Assembly (NCBI GenBank): GCA_019359445.1 | Contig: JAHHHJ010000014.1 | Location: 109,288-173,287 of the forward strand | Direction: 5' to 3' | From: Kastovskya adunca ATA6-11-RM4 | GTDB lineage: Bacteria > Cyanobacteriota > Cyanobacteriia > Cyanobacteriales > Coleofasciculaceae | Length of the DNA stretch: 64,000 bases | In this document: positions 9,439 through 18,836 of the stretch, in pieces | How positions within the stretch are numbered: the first letter of the stretch is position 1 | Layout of the letters: each line of letters begins with the position of its first letter | The notes under the pieces: model-generated | The model's database searches: none | What the model saw: the letters and a program-made list of their open reading frames with translations, nothing else | What the model was told of the DNA's origin: nothing | Translations under genes and position numbers: made by a program

Positions 9439-9990
9439 ATGCCTGCCAACGTCGTTGAAATTCTCTCAGCAGAAGAACTCCGCCGCACCATCACCCGTCT
9501 TGCTTCTCAGATTGTTGAACAATCGGGCAATCTTTCAAAGCTAGTACTGTTGGGCATTTACACCAGAGGTGTACCCCTAGCACAGTTACTAGGGCGACAA
9601 ATTGAAGTCTTAGAGCAAGTACAAGTCCCAGTGGGGGCGCTAGACATTACCTTTTATCGCGACGATTTAGATCAAATTAGTATTCGGACGCCCGCGAAAA
9701 CCGAGATTCCCTTCGACCTCTCTGGGAAAACGGTTGTGTTAGTAGACGATGTGATTTTTAAAGGACGAACTATCCGCGCGGCGTTAAATGCCGTGACAGA
9801 ATATGGCAGACCAGAGGTGATTCGGTTAGCCGTTTTGGTGGATAGAGGACATCGCGAGTTACCCATTCGTCCAGACTTTACAGGTAAGAAGTTACCCACC
9901 GCCAAGGAAGAGCAGGTGAAGGTTTATCTGCAAGATGTGGATGGACGAGATGCGGTGGAGTTGACCAAAGAGCTGAGTTTAGAGTTGTGA
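9439..9990 (+). CDS. pyrR: Bifunctional pyr operon regulator / uracil phosphoribosyltransferase PyrR
   Basis: The 183-residue protein has the type I phosphoribosyltransferase fold. The PRPP loop is [21 protein letters not shown] (~96-116), and the PyrR-typical [17 protein letters not shown] lies at ~137-153. In Bacillus, PyrR binds pyr leader RNA and attenuates transcription, and it also converts uracil and PRPP to UMP. No pyr biosynthetic gene or attenuator-like leader is visible here, so the salvage activity may be the main role (inference). The start is the ATG at 9439. The IPP isomerase gene follows after 91 bases on the same strand. Confidence 0.95.
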   Translation: MPANVVEILSAEELRRTITRLASQIVEQSGNLSKLVLLGIYTRGVPLAQLLGRQIEVLEQVQVPVGALDITFYRDDLDQISIRTPAKTEIPFDLSGKTVVLVDDVIFKGRTIRAALNAVTEYGRPEVIRLAVLVDRGHRELPIRPDFTGKKLPTAKEEQVKVYLQDVDGRDAVELTKELSLEL

Positions 9991-10081
9991 GTAACGTGAT
10001 TAGGAAACGATTTGCCACTCTATTAGGAGACGTTCTCAAGGGTGGGACAATCAAGATTGTCAAGTTAACCTGCGAGAGCTA

Positions 10082-11110
10082 ATGAGAGAAACCCAGACGC
10101 GGAAGGCAGACCACCTGAGGATTTGTCTGGATGAAGATGTACAATTTCACGCCAATACAAATGGATTGGAGCGTTACCGATTTACCCACTGTTGTTTGCC
10201 AGAACTGAACCGCAGTGAGATTAACCTCACAACAACGTTCTTAGGGAAAAAATTAGGCGCACCGCTATTAATTTCCTCGATGACTGGCGGTACGGAACAA
10301 GCGCAGATGATCAACTATCGCCTAGGGGAGGTGGCGCAACGCTATCAGCTAGCAATGGGGGTGGGTTCTCAGCGGGTAGTGGTGGAAAATCCCCAAGTGG
10401 CGGAAACTTTTGCTGTGCGATCGCTTGCCCCTGATATCCTCTTATTTGCTAATCTCGGTGCGGTGCAACTCAACTACCAATACGGCATTGATGAGTGTTT
10501 GCGCGTTGTCGATCTTCTGGAAGCGGATGCTTTGATTTTGCACCTCAACCCTTTACAAGAGTGCATTCAACCTCAAGGTGATACAAACTTCCGAGGTTTG
10601 CTAAATAAGATCGCTCACTTATGCCAGCAGTTACCCGTACCCGTGATTGCGAAGGAAGTGGGCAACGGTATTTCCGCACCGATGGCACAAAAGCTGATCG
10701 AGGCTGGAGTCACAGCAATTGATGTGGCGGGTGCGGGAGGCACTTCTTGGGCAAAGGTGGAAAGCGAACGGGCATTAAATGTCCAGCAGCGCCGATTGGG
10801 GCTAACCTTTGCCGACTGGGGTTTACCGACAGCCGAGTGCATTACTAGTATTCGTGCGATCGCTCCTACAGTTCCCTTGATTGCGTCGGGCGGCTTACGG
10901 AACGGCATGGATGTGGCAAAGGCGATCGCGTTAGGATCTGATTTAGCTGGGCTAGCTTTACCGTTCCTTCAAGCCGCCTCTGAATCGACAAATGCCGTTG
11001 ACGCGCTAGTACAGCTCCTGATCGCTGAAATTACTACCGTTCTCTTCTGCACAGGCAACGCTACTCTGTCGCAGCTTAAACATAGCAAAGCTCTCCAGCG
11101 ACTAGGATAA
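10082..11110 (+). CDS. fni: Type 2 isopentenyl-diphosphate delta-isomerase
   Basis: The 342-residue protein is the FMN- and NADPH-dependent isomerase (IDI-2) that interconverts IPP and DMAPP. The start [20 protein letters not shown] is typical, with the RKxxH motif. Further family motifs are [10 protein letters not shown] (~74), [13 protein letters not shown] (~101), LHLNPLQE (~155), GAGGTSW (~221) and [19 protein letters not shown] (~270). Cyanobacteria make isoprenoids by the MEP pathway and generally use this type 2 enzyme to balance IPP and DMAPP. IspE, an MEP enzyme, lies 10 kb away. ATG start; length as expected. Confidence 0.96.
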   Translation: MRETQTRKADHLRICLDEDVQFHANTNGLERYRFTHCCLPELNRSEINLTTTFLGKKLGAPLLISSMTGGTEQAQMINYRLGEVAQRYQLAMGVGSQRVVVENPQVAETFAVRSLAPDILLFANLGAVQLNYQYGIDECLRVVDLLEADALILHLNPLQECIQPQGDTNFRGLLNKIAHLCQQLPVPVIAKEVGNGISAPMAQKLIEAGVTAIDVAGAGGTSWAKVESERALNVQQRRLGLTFADWGLPTAECITSIRAIAPTVPLIASGGLRNGMDVAKAIALGSDLAGLALPFLQAASESTNAVDALVQLLIAEITTVLFCTGNATLSQLKHSKALQRLG

Positions 11111-11259
11111 AAGTACCGGGTTTTAAGAAATCAACTTTCTTTCCGTAGCCATCACAGGGTTTGGTGAAGCGATGGAGATAGTGAAGGTTCTGATTGTTGA
11201 GACCAATTCACTAAATCTCTCTTCCCAATCCCTAATCCCTACTCCCTAATCCCCCTCCC

Positions 11260-13077
11260 ATGCGTCAATTCCTCAAACAAACCTTTGCTAGCCTGGTTGG
11301 TAGTCTTGCGGGTCTAATATTATTCTTCGGTTTAGGAACCAGTGGATTAATTTTTTTAATCATCGCGGTGGCGTCTCGTGATGATGGCCCGCAGGTGAAA
11401 GACAAGTCAGTGCTGGTTTTCGATTTAGCCATGACGATCACTGACACCGACCCCACTCTCAGTACTACAGAGGCGATTGGGGAGGTTCTCGGCGGGAGCA
11501 ATGAAAGCCGTATCGCCTTACTTACCCTTCTAGACACCATCGATAAGGCAACAAAAGACCCGCGCATTACTGCTCTCTATCTGGATGGTACTCAGACCTC
11601 CACAGGCCCGACGGCAGGTTTGGCAACGTTGAAGGAAGTGCGGGGAGCCTTGGCACGTTTCCAAGCCGCAGGCAAACAAATTATTGCCTACGATGTCGAT
11701 TTGGGAGAACAGGAATACTATCTCACCTCCCTGGCAGATAAAGTCATTCTCAACCCCGCCGGAGCAATAGAATTCAATGGATTTAGCTCCCAACCTCTAT
11801 TTTTCGCTGGGGCTTTAGAAAAGTTTGGCATTGGGGTACAAATCATCCGCGTTGGGCAGTACAAGGCGGCGGTTGAACCCTTCACTCTCAAACAAATGAG
11901 TCCCGAAAATCGGCAGCAGATGGAGAAGCTGTTGGGGAGTCTTTGGTATGAGTTTATTGCTACCGTTGGCAAGAGTCGTGAATTAACCCCAACTCAACTA
12001 CAGGAAATTACCAATAATCAAGGGTTATTATTGGCAGACGAAGCTCTTGAGAAAGGTCTAGTAGACCAGCTTTCCTACCAAGACGAGGTAGTGACAGAAC
12101 TCAAAGCGCTCTCCGGTCGTCAGGAGGAAAACGAGTCCTTCCGGCAAATTAGTTTAGCTTCTTATTCCAGAGTTTCTAGTCAGCAAAGCGAGATTGGCGT
12201 TTCTGACAACAAAATAGCTGTTGTTTACGCCGAAGGTGAAATTGTCAGCGGTAAAGGCGGCGTCAACCAAGTAGGGGGCGAGAGCCTTGCCAGACAACTG
12301 CGGAAGCTACGGCAGGATAAAGCGGTGAAGGCGGTGGTGCTGCGCGTCAATAGCCCTGGTGGAAGCGCCACGGCATCAGAGGTGATTGAGCGGGAAGTAC
12401 GGCTAACTCAAAAAGAGAAGCCAGTGATTGTTTCCATGGGGGATTTCGCGGCTTCTGGAGGCTATTGGATTGTGACGGGGGCAGATTATGTATTTGCCGA
12501 ACCCAACACGGTTACAGGTTCAATTGGTGTTTTTGGTCTGCTGCCCAATGTACAGGAACTGGCGAATAATAACGGCATTACCTGGGATGTAGTGAAAACT
12601 GGACGCTACGCCGATAGTCAAACTGTATCGCGCCCGAAGACGCCCCAAGAATTAGCGATCGCTCAAAAAGCCGTCAACAAAATTTATGACCAGTTCCTAG
12701 AAAAGGTGGCAAATGCCCGGAAGCTACCGAAACAACAGGTTGCCCAAATCGCTCAAGGACGAGTTTGGTCGGGTCGAGATGCCCAGAAAATCGGCTTGGT
12801 CGATGAACTGGGGGGATTTGAGCAAGCCGTGCAGTACGCAGCAAAACAAGCCAAGTTGGGCGATGACTGGGAACTGCAAAAATCTTCAAAATCTGGCGGT
12901 TTTGAATCACGGTTTTTAAAACGGTTGGCGGGTGAGGAAAGTACGCAAGCGAAGCCAGAGATTGACCCCATAACCGCAGAATTTGAGAAATTCAAGGCAG
13001 ATTTAGCCGTTTTACAAACGATGAATGACCCCAGAGGGGTTTATGCTCGTTTACCTTTCAATTGGCGTATGGAGTAG
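11260..13077 (+). CDS. sppA: Signal peptide peptidase SppA (67-kDa type)
   Basis: The 605-residue protein is a long-form SppA with two tandem S49 peptidase modules after one N-terminal membrane helix (~15-40). The expected Ser/Lys dyad is divided between the modules: Lys at residue ~202 in VGQYKAAVEPF and Ser at ~399 in DFAASGGYWI. NSPGGSATASEVIEREV (~370) and GSIGVFGLLPN (~425) are further conserved blocks. It degrades leftover signal peptides in the membrane. In cyanobacteria, SppA1 homologues have also been linked to phycobilisome degradation under strong light (established for Synechocystis, not shown here). Start ATG at 11260. The gene is downstream of fni by 149 bases. Confidence 0.95.
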   Translation: MRQFLKQTFASLVGSLAGLILFFGLGTSGLIFLIIAVASRDDGPQVKDKSVLVFDLAMTITDTDPTLSTTEAIGEVLGGSNESRIALLTLLDTIDKATKDPRITALYLDGTQTSTGPTAGLATLKEVRGALARFQAAGKQIIAYDVDLGEQEYYLTSLADKVILNPAGAIEFNGFSSQPLFFAGALEKFGIGVQIIRVGQYKAAVEPFTLKQMSPENRQQMEKLLGSLWYEFIATVGKSRELTPTQLQEITNNQGLLLADEALEKGLVDQLSYQDEVVTELKALSGRQEENESFRQISLASYSRVSSQQSEIGVSDNKIAVVYAEGEIVSGKGGVNQVGGESLARQLRKLRQDKAVKAVVLRVNSPGGSATASEVIEREVRLTQKEKPVIVSMGDFAASGGYWIVTGADYVFAEPNTVTGSIGVFGLLPNVQELANNNGITWDVVKTGRYADSQTVSRPKTPQELAIAQKAVNKIYDQFLEKVANARKLPKQQVAQIAQGRVWSGRDAQKIGLVDELGGFEQAVQYAAKQAKLGDDWELQKSSKSGGFESRFLKRLAGEESTQAKPEIDPITAEFEKFKADLAVLQTMNDPRGVYARLPFNWRME

Positions 13078-13342
13078 GAGAAAGGCGTTGGAGGTATGGC
13101 ATAAGGAGCCGGGAACCGAGAGTTTTAGGCTTCGTCAGCTAGGAAAATCAAATTTACTTCTAGCTACCCAAACCTCCGCCGCTCAATACGGCTTAGGAAT
13201 CGAGTTTGCCAGAGTTATAGAAACTTTTCTGGTAAAAACGACTTTTTGAGCAAAAGTTTTTTCAAAAACTGTGACTTTTTATCTCAATATGGGTAGTCTA
13301 GATAAAAGCCTTGCTCAAACCTACAAAAGTTGTCATCTACCT

Positions 13343-13582
13343 ATGGTTAGAAAAAGCAACCGTCTTATCGTCCTGATTACCGCCTGTAGTGCTGCTGGCG
13401 CTATTATTGGAGGCACCTCTAACTGGATAGACAGCCATACATGTCTGCAAGCTGCCCAGGTTACTACGAAGTGTCTAACTCAAGATCCGTTAGTTAGCAC
13501 GATTCAAGGGATGAGTATTGGCTTGGTTGCTGGCGCTGGGGCGGCAGTTGGTGCTAGCCGTCAGGTGAAGCAGAGAGACTAG
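13343..13582 (+). CDS. Small membrane protein, unknown
   Basis: The short protein (79 residues from this ATG) has a hydrophobic helix at the N-terminus (VLITACSAAGAIIGG) and a second small-residue-rich helix near the end (GLVAGAGAAVGAS). Two cysteines lie in the loop between them. An open frame extends upstream to 13271, but the ATG at 13343 (start MVRKSNRLIVLI) gives a better membrane-protein start. I do not recognise a family. It lies between sppA and proA on the same strand. Confidence 0.5.
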   Translation: MVRKSNRLIVLITACSAAGAIIGGTSNWIDSHTCLQAAQVTTKCLTQDPLVSTIQGMSIGLVAGAGAAVGASRQVKQRD

Positions 13583-13751
13583 CCTAGCGGTTGGTTTTGA
13601 GTGGTTAGAAGCATTTCTCGACGGATTGGTAGCTCCCGTTTCAATGATATTGCAGGAATCTCTCACAACCAACAACATTTGATTAGGATTGAGTGAGAAA
13701 CCCGTATCTTTGCTAAACTTCAGCTTACGGGCTGGTATTTCCTGGAACGTC

Positions 13752-15053
13752 ATGACTACTCCTATTGCTACCCTTCCGCTGAGAGCGATCGCACAACGCA
13801 CTCGCACCCATGCACGGCAATTAGCTGTGCTATCTACGGCTGAAAAAAACCAGGCGATTGAAGCGATCGCCCAAGCGTTAGAAATTTCGGCACCAGATAT
13901 CCTGGCAGCCAATGCCGCCGATTGCGAAGTCGCGGCAGCAGAGGGAATTCCCAAGCCACTGCAAGCAAGGCTGAAGCTAGATGAGACCAAACTAAAAAGC
14001 GCGATCGCCGGGGTTCGCAATGTCGGCAAACTTGACGATCCTGTTGGCAAGATACAAATTCACCGAGAACTGGATGAAGGGCTGATCCTCAAGCGGATTA
14101 GCTGTCCTTTAGGAGTCCTCGGTGTAATTTTTGAAGCCCGCCCCGACGCGTTAATTCAAATTACTTCTCTGGCGATCAAATCGGGCAACGGCGTGATTCT
14201 CAAAGGTGGGAAAGAAGCGGCACGCTCTTGTGACGCCTTAGTCCGTGCCATTCATGCAGGACTCAAAGAAACCGCCGTCGATCCAGCCGTCGTGCAACTG
14301 CTGACCACCAGAGAAGAAACCCTGGAGTTGCTGAAGCTAGATGAATCGGTGGATTTAATTATCCCCAGAGGTTCCAACTCCTTTGTCCGCTTTGTACAGG
14401 AAAATACTCGCATCCCAGTACTCGGTCATGCAGATGGAATTTGTCATCTTTACGTTGACGCTGCGGCTGATCTGCAAAAGGCAACAGACATTACTGTAGA
14501 TGCCAAAACTCAGTATCCCGCCGCCTGTAATGCGATTGAAACCTTACTTGTCCACGAAGCCATTGCCCCAGCCTTTCTCCCTCTAGTTGCTACCGCCTTA
14601 CAAAAGCGCGACGTGGAATTGCGAGGGGATCAGGCAAGCGTAAAAATTCTTAATATCGCGGCGGCTACCGATGCTGACTGGTCTACCGAGTACAGCGATT
14701 TGATTCTTGCTATCAAAGTTGTGGACTCCCTAGACACTGCCATTGACCACATCAACACCTATGGTTCCCGGCATACGGAGGCGATTGTCACCGAAGACCC
14801 AGCCGTTGCTGACACCTATTTGTCTCAAGTTGATGCCGCGAATGTCTTCCACAACTGTTCCACTCGCTTTGCCGATGGTTTTCGCTATGGCTTTGGTGCA
14901 GAAGTGGGTATCAGTACCCAAAAAATGCCGCCCCGTGGCCCGGTTGGGCTAGAAGGTCTGATCACCTATAAGTATCAACTGCAAGGGAATGCTCATATTG
15001 CCGCTACCTACACGGGCGAGCAGGCAAAACCCTTTACTCATCGAGATCTGTAG
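13752..15053 (+). CDS. proA: Gamma-glutamyl phosphate reductase
   Basis: The 433-residue enzyme reduces gamma-glutamyl phosphate to glutamate semialdehyde with NADPH, the second step of proline synthesis. Aldehyde-dehydrogenase-fold motifs visible are [47 protein letters not shown], and the catalytic Cys at ~259 in [34 protein letters not shown] near the end is also characteristic. The frame is open upstream to a TTG at 13689, but the ATG at 13752 gives the usual family length and start, so I chose it. No proB is adjacent. Confidence 0.96.
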   Translation: MTTPIATLPLRAIAQRTRTHARQLAVLSTAEKNQAIEAIAQALEISAPDILAANAADCEVAAAEGIPKPLQARLKLDETKLKSAIAGVRNVGKLDDPVGKIQIHRELDEGLILKRISCPLGVLGVIFEARPDALIQITSLAIKSGNGVILKGGKEAARSCDALVRAIHAGLKETAVDPAVVQLLTTREETLELLKLDESVDLIIPRGSNSFVRFVQENTRIPVLGHADGICHLYVDAAADLQKATDITVDAKTQYPAACNAIETLLVHEAIAPAFLPLVATALQKRDVELRGDQASVKILNIAAATDADWSTEYSDLILAIKVVDSLDTAIDHINTYGSRHTEAIVTEDPAVADTYLSQVDAANVFHNCSTRFADGFRYGFGAEVGISTQKMPPRGPVGLEGLITYKYQLQGNAHIAATYTGEQAKPFTHRDL

Positions 15054-15190
15054 TTTAAATCCTATCCCTTTTTATTACTTAAGAACCAGTCAGGCTTAGG
15101 TGTCTGACTAATACCATCCTTAAGAATTGGGGAGTAAGGAAAAAAGCGATCGCTACCCTTACAGGCAAAGAGAGTCAAGTACATTTAGCT

Positions 15191-15215
15191 GTAGGGAGGG
15201 CATTGCCCACCCTAC
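15191..15215. repeat. Short palindromic dispersed repeat
   Basis: GTAGGG-AGGGCA is followed by TGCCC-ACCCTAC, giving a perfect or near-perfect hairpin of a type common in intergenic DNA of filamentous cyanobacteria. It sits in the 3' side of the convergent proA and RNA-binding protein genes, where it could end transcription from either, but there is no T-tract. Confidence 0.6.
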
Positions 15216-15260
15216 TCCCTCGGACGTCAGTCTCTATTCAACTGCCAAGAGCGATAAAGC

Positions 15261-15557
15261 TTAATAGCGGCTAGAGAAGTTATTATTACTCCGTCCACCA
15301 CCACCAGCGCGATCTTCACGCGGCTTGGCTTTATTAACTCTCATCTTGCGTCCCATCCATTCTGCGCCGTCTAGTGCATCAATGGCAGCCGTTTCTTCAT
15401 CATCGCTGCTCATTTCCACAAAACCGAATCCACGCATACGTCCGGTTTCCCGGTCAGTTGGTAGTTGTACGCGTTTTACAGAGCCGTATTCTGCAAAAAC
15501 TGCGCTCAACTCTTCTTGGGTGACGTCGTAAGAGAGGTTCCCTACATAAATTGACAT
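15261..15557 (-). CDS. RNA-binding protein with one RRM (cyanobacterial Rbp family)
   Basis: The 98-residue protein is a single RNA recognition motif plus a short glycine-rich tail. RNP2 is IYVGNLS at residues 2-8 and RNP1 is RGFGFVEM at ~42-49. The tail (GGGGRSNNNF) is the short, glycine-rich type of the cold-inducible cyanobacterial Rbp proteins. These bind mRNA and may direct some photosystem mRNAs to thylakoids. The frame is open to 15656, but the ATG at 15557 gives the canonical MSIYVGNLSY start and has GGAGAC about 10 bases upstream. The leader upstream is long and AT-rich, as is usual for cold-regulated rbp genes (inference). Confidence 0.95.
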   Translation of the reverse strand: MSIYVGNLSYDVTQEELSAVFAEYGSVKRVQLPTDRETGRMRGFGFVEMSSDDEETAAIDALDGAEWMGRKMRVNKAKPREDRAGGGGRSNNNFSSRY

Positions 15558-15936
15558 AGATAGACTGTCTCCAAAATCAGAGGCACGTAGTAATTGAGAT
15601 TTCGGAGAGAAGCCTGCCAATACTAAGAGGGGGAATCCTTTTAATACTAGGCACAAACACTACCACCGAATCTGTTCTTTCGTTAAATTAACACAGCATT
15701 TAATTTCCCAATCCAGGGTAAAAAAATTGTTATAAAAATTAACATAGAGTCAAAAACAGACATCTTTGACCCCAAAAAAGTCACTTTTACTGATGATTTG
15801 AAAAGAGCGATCGCCCTCTTCTAGAGCCTCGATGTAATGGAAGCCAACACACCCTAAAATAAGGGAAGCCGACGACAGACTAACTTTTCCAGAAAAATCT
15901 GTTTTTAGCAAACATATCGTTAACAAATAATCTAGA
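15558..15936. other. Divergent regulatory region between rbp and pentapeptide genes
   Basis: These 379 AT-rich bases hold the leader of the RRM gene (leftward) and the promoter of the pentapeptide gene (rightward). I see no ORF or RNA that I can support. Confidence 0.45.
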
Positions 15937-16437
15937 ATGAGGCATTTTCAACGACTAGCGGCAATCCTATTGTTGGTACTACTGCTGGTGAGCGTTCCCT
16001 TATCAGCACAAGCGGCAAGTTCTTCTTCCATTTCTCGTTCAGCAGACAGCAACCAACTCAGCGCCAAGGATTTTTCTAATCAAGACTTAGAAAAAACAGA
16101 GTTTACCAATGCCAGTTTGGAGATGACAGACTTCAGTAACGCTAACTTGCGGGGTGCCGTATTTAACAGTACTACCCTCAATCAGGCAAACCTGCACGGA
16201 GCAGACTTTACCTACGGAATCGCTTATTTAGTGGACTTCACGGGAGCCGACTTAAGCGATGCAGTCTTTGAAGAAGCAATGCTGCTACGTTCTCGTTTTG
16301 ATAATGTAAACATCACCGGAACTGACTTTAGCAATGCAGTTTTAGATGGGTTGCAAGTGAAAAAACTCTGTTCCCAAGCAACGGGAGTCAATTTGAAAAC
16401 CGGAGTGTCAACGAGGGAGTCATTGGGTTGTCGGTAA
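15937..16437 (+). CDS. Secreted pentapeptide-repeat protein
   Basis: The 166-residue protein begins with a clear signal peptide (hydrophobic residues ~8-22, ending SAQA). It continues with about fifteen A(D/N)LxX-type pentapeptides (~40-145), for example [10 protein letters not shown] and [10 protein letters not shown], which fold into a right-handed quadrilateral beta-helix. A C-terminal segment with two cysteines (~147, ~165) may be disulphide-linked in the lumen or periplasm. Lumenal pentapeptide proteins are common in cyanobacteria and their function is mostly unknown. Its stop codon overlaps the start of folB (TAATG), so the two are probably translated from one mRNA. Confidence 0.9.
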   Translation: MRHFQRLAAILLLVLLLVSVPLSAQAASSSSISRSADSNQLSAKDFSNQDLEKTEFTNASLEMTDFSNANLRGAVFNSTTLNQANLHGADFTYGIAYLVDFTGADLSDAVFEEAMLLRSRFDNVNITGTDFSNAVLDGLQVKKLCSQATGVNLKTGVSTRESLGCR

Positions 16438-16814
16438 TGGATTTTATTCAACTTACAGGAATTCGCAGCTACGGCTATACAGGCTACCTGCAGGAAGAAC
16501 AAGTCTTGGGACAGTGGTTTGAAGTGGATCTTACCCTGTGGTTGGATTTATCACATCCTGGTCAAAGTGACAATATTGAAGATACTCTTGACTATCGCAG
16601 GGCGATAGAAATAGTCAAGCATTTGGTTAAGACCTCAAAATTTGCCCTCGTTGAAAAATTAGCCAGTACGATCGCCGAAGCAATTTTGAAATTAGACAAA
16701 GTGCAGCAAGTCCAAGTCCGCCTTAGTAAACCGGCTGCCCCCATCCCTGACTTCGAGGGTAAGATTACTCTCGAGATCACCAGAAGTAATCTCCAATCCG
16801 GTGAGTTGCATTAG
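16437..16814 (+). CDS. folB: Dihydroneopterin aldolase FolB
   Basis: The 125-residue protein cleaves 7,8-dihydroneopterin to 6-hydroxymethyl-dihydropterin and glycolaldehyde in folate synthesis. Family features are the start [21 protein letters not shown], the segment EDTLDYRRAIEIVKHLV, and VEKLASTIAEAIL with the active-site Lys near the end (VRLSKPAAPIP). The frame opens at a TTG at 16428, but the ATG at 16437 overlaps the upstream stop by one base (TAATG) and gives the family start, so translational coupling with the pentapeptide gene is likely. Confidence 0.93.
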   Translation: MDFIQLTGIRSYGYTGYLQEEQVLGQWFEVDLTLWLDLSHPGQSDNIEDTLDYRRAIEIVKHLVKTSKFALVEKLASTIAEAILKLDKVQQVQVRLSKPAAPIPDFEGKITLEITRSNLQSGELH

Positions 16815-16973
16815 TTACTCAGAAAATTTATTAATTGCTACAGGACTCGATCAGGGTCAATCTCGTTGGTTCTCAACAACCCTGCTAGCCGTCTGACCAA
16901 AAATAATGGGATACAAGCCCCGTCCTTCGACAGGAGTTCGGCGAGGCTCACTCGAGCCGCTCAGGAACACCTT

Positions 16974-17375
16974 CTAGGACGGCTTTTCTTGATTTTTGAT
17001 GTATTTAATTAGCACTTCAATAGGGGCACCTCCAACAGACACAGCAAAATAACTAGGACTCCACAAGGCTGTTTTGCTTTGCGGTTTTTTAAACCCTGCT
17101 TGCCCATAGCGTCTACTTGAAACACCCTTCAGTGCGTTTACGATCTTCGACACAGAAAGTTTTGGAGGGTATTCGATCAGCGCGTGGACGTGTTCATCCT
17201 CCCCATTAATTTCTAAAATGTTAAAGTTCATCTGTGTTGCTACATGGTGAAATACTTTTTCGATCAATTTCATTTCCTCCCCACCAAAAATCTCATCTCT
17301 GTATTTAGTTACACAAACCAAGTGAATCTTAAGGTCTGTAACGCTATGTCTTTCTCTCCGAAATTGAGTAGTCAT
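16974..17375 (-). CDS. tnpA: IS200/IS605 TnpA, Y1 HUH single-strand transposase
   Basis: The 133-residue protein has the full length of the IS200 transposase. The HUH metal-binding motif is H62-V-H64 in DEHVHALIEYPP, and the catalytic tyrosine is Y125 in LIKYIKNQ near the C-terminus. It cuts and rejoins single-stranded DNA at the hairpin ends of the element during peel-and-paste transposition. The stop codon lies within the left-end hairpin. Start ATG at 17375. It is divergent from tnpB. Confidence 0.96.
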   Translation of the reverse strand: MTTQFRRERHSVTDLKIHLVCVTKYRDEIFGGEEMKLIEKVFHHVATQMNFNILEINGEDEHVHALIEYPPKLSVSKIVNALKGVSSRRYGQAGFKKPQSKTALWSPSYFAVSVGGAPIEVLIKYIKNQEKPS

Positions 17376-17438
17376 TTTTTGGAGACCAATATATAATCAA
17401 GAGCAAGATCAAGATACAGACCAATTTTAACATGACAG

Positions 17439-18599
17439 ATGAAAGCAAGATACCAGTATCGTTTTTACCCAACAGACCAACAGCAGCAGAGCTTGGCTCG
17501 GTTGTTCGGCTGCGTTCGTGTTGTGTACAACGATGCTCTTGCAATCTGTAAACAATCTGAAAAGAAACCTAAATCTGCTGAACTTCAAAAGATTGTTATC
17601 ACTCAGGCAAAAAAGACCGAGCAAAGAGCTTGGCTAGGTGAGGTATCAAATATACCTCTGCAACAGTCTGTAGCTGACTTAGAGATAGCTTTCAAGAACT
17701 TTTTTGATTCTTGCAAAGGAAAAAGGAAAGGTCGCAAAGTTGGCTATCCCAAATTCAAAAAGCGCACATCCAGTCAAGCGGCAAGACTTACTCGTGGTGG
17801 GTTTTCTTTGAAAGGGGAAGGTGTTTATCTAGCCAAGATTGGGATTGTTAAACCAGTTTGGTCTAGAGATCTGCCGTCAGAACCTAGCTCAGTCACGATA
17901 ATTAAAGACTGCGCTAACCGTTACTTTCTGAGCTTTGTGGTAGAAGTAGAACCGGTTCAAGCTGATACCAAAAACCAAAGCATCGGCATAGACCTAGGGA
18001 TTAAAACTTTTGCTGTGATCAGTAACGGTGAAAGGGCTGTGAGTCCCAGCTGCAAGGCGCTAGACTTTAGAGTGCGTAAGCTTCAGCGCCAGTTACCCCG
18101 TCAGCAAAAAGATTCAAGCAGGAGGCATAAAACTAGGATTCGGATAGCCAAGATTCACAACAAAATTGCAGATACCCGCAAAGACTTTTTGCACAAATTG
18201 TCAACCAAAATCGTTAGTGAAAACCAAACTATCGTTTTGGAAGATTTGAATGTGTCAGGGATGGTTAAAAATCGTAAACTTTCTAGGGTAATTAGTCAGC
18301 AAGGCTGGAGAGATTTCCGGATTTTGGTTGAAGCAAAGTCTGAAAAATATGGGCGCAAGTTCGTAGTCATCAGCAGATGGGAGCCAACTAACCAAGTCTG
18401 CTCTGATTGTGGCTACAAATGGGGCAAGATTGATTTGTCAATACGCTCGGTACTTTGCCGGAATTGCGGTACAGAACACGACAGGGATGAGAACGCATCA
18501 AAAAATATAGAAATGGTCGGCATGGGGCATCGGCACGACCTTAAATGTACGTTGAGGAACTGTAAGACTACTTCGGTAGCACGATCCAATGAAGCGTAA
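17439..18599 (+). CDS. tnpB: TnpB RNA-guided nuclease of IS605 (OrfB)
   Basis: The 386-residue protein has the TnpB plan: an N-terminal helix-turn-helix-like part (MKARYQYRFYPTDQQQ), a split RuvC nuclease and a zinc finger. The catalytic acids appear intact: D185 in SIGIDLGIKTF, E268 in IVLEDLNVSGM and D350 in HDRDENASKNI. The CxxC...CxxC zinc finger is at ~325-343 (CSDCGYKWG and CRNCGTEHD). TnpB uses an RNA (omegaRNA) made from the 3' end of the element to cut DNA carrying its target and so helps retain the transposon. By analogy the guide would be the bases just after the right end, about 18718-18737. The omegaRNA here would include the enlarged right-end loop. Confidence 0.95.
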   Translation: MKARYQYRFYPTDQQQQSLARLFGCVRVVYNDALAICKQSEKKPKSAELQKIVITQAKKTEQRAWLGEVSNIPLQQSVADLEIAFKNFFDSCKGKRKGRKVGYPKFKKRTSSQAARLTRGGFSLKGEGVYLAKIGIVKPVWSRDLPSEPSSVTIIKDCANRYFLSFVVEVEPVQADTKNQSIGIDLGIKTFAVISNGERAVSPSCKALDFRVRKLQRQLPRQQKDSSRRHKTRIRIAKIHNKIADTRKDFLHKLSTKIVSENQTIVLEDLNVSGMVKNRKLSRVISQQGWRDFRILVEAKSEKYGRKFVVISRWEPTNQVCSDCGYKWGKIDLSIRSVLCRNCGTEHDRDENASKNIEMVGMGHRHDLKCTLRNCKTTSVARSNEA

Positions 18600-18717
18600 A
18601 GAATCACCGTGGACTTCGGCGTGAGCGCGGTTCCTGAGCCTGCCGAAGGGCAGTCGAACGCTCAGTGTTCCACCTGCCGAAGGGCAGTCGAACGCTTCAG
18701 CCCGGTGAGTATGTCAA
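18480..18717 (+). ncRNA. Predicted omegaRNA / right end of the IS605 element
   Basis: In IS605-type elements the omegaRNA covers the 3' part of tnpB and the right end. Here that region contains the right-end hairpin arms and, between them, an inserted dispersed repeat with two identical 24-base copies (18639-18662 and 18673-18696). The extent is inferred from the family, not from a visible promoter. Whether the enlarged RNA still works is unknown. Confidence 0.4.
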
Positions 18718-18836
18718 ACTAATTCCTCTTTAAAGTGAGAAGGGATCAGCATTCGTTAAATTCCTCAAATGTTTGAGGAATTTAACTGAATTTGCTTGGC
18801 AGCATCTCTAAGGATATGTAGAAAGGACAATAACTC

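Larger units (their letters stand above)
16915..18717. mobile_element. IS200/IS605-family insertion sequence (tnpA and tnpB divergent)
   Basis: A Y1 HUH transposase gene (leftward) and a TnpB gene (rightward) are arranged head to head with a 63-base gap, as in IS605. The left end has a hairpin AAGCC-CC-GTCCT / AGGACGGCTT (16915-16926 with 16976-16985), which overlaps the tnpA stop. The right end has TCACCG (18604-18609) / CGGTGA (18703-18708), followed by the terminal GTATGTCAA. Both hairpin loops are enlarged by a dispersed repeat. Both proteins look intact, so the element may still be active. The exact cleavage sites cannot be fixed without an empty site. Confidence 0.85.

Noticed and set aside
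13025..13249. ORF overlapping the end of sppA.
   Set aside because: It overlaps the real sppA end in another frame and has no recognisable features.
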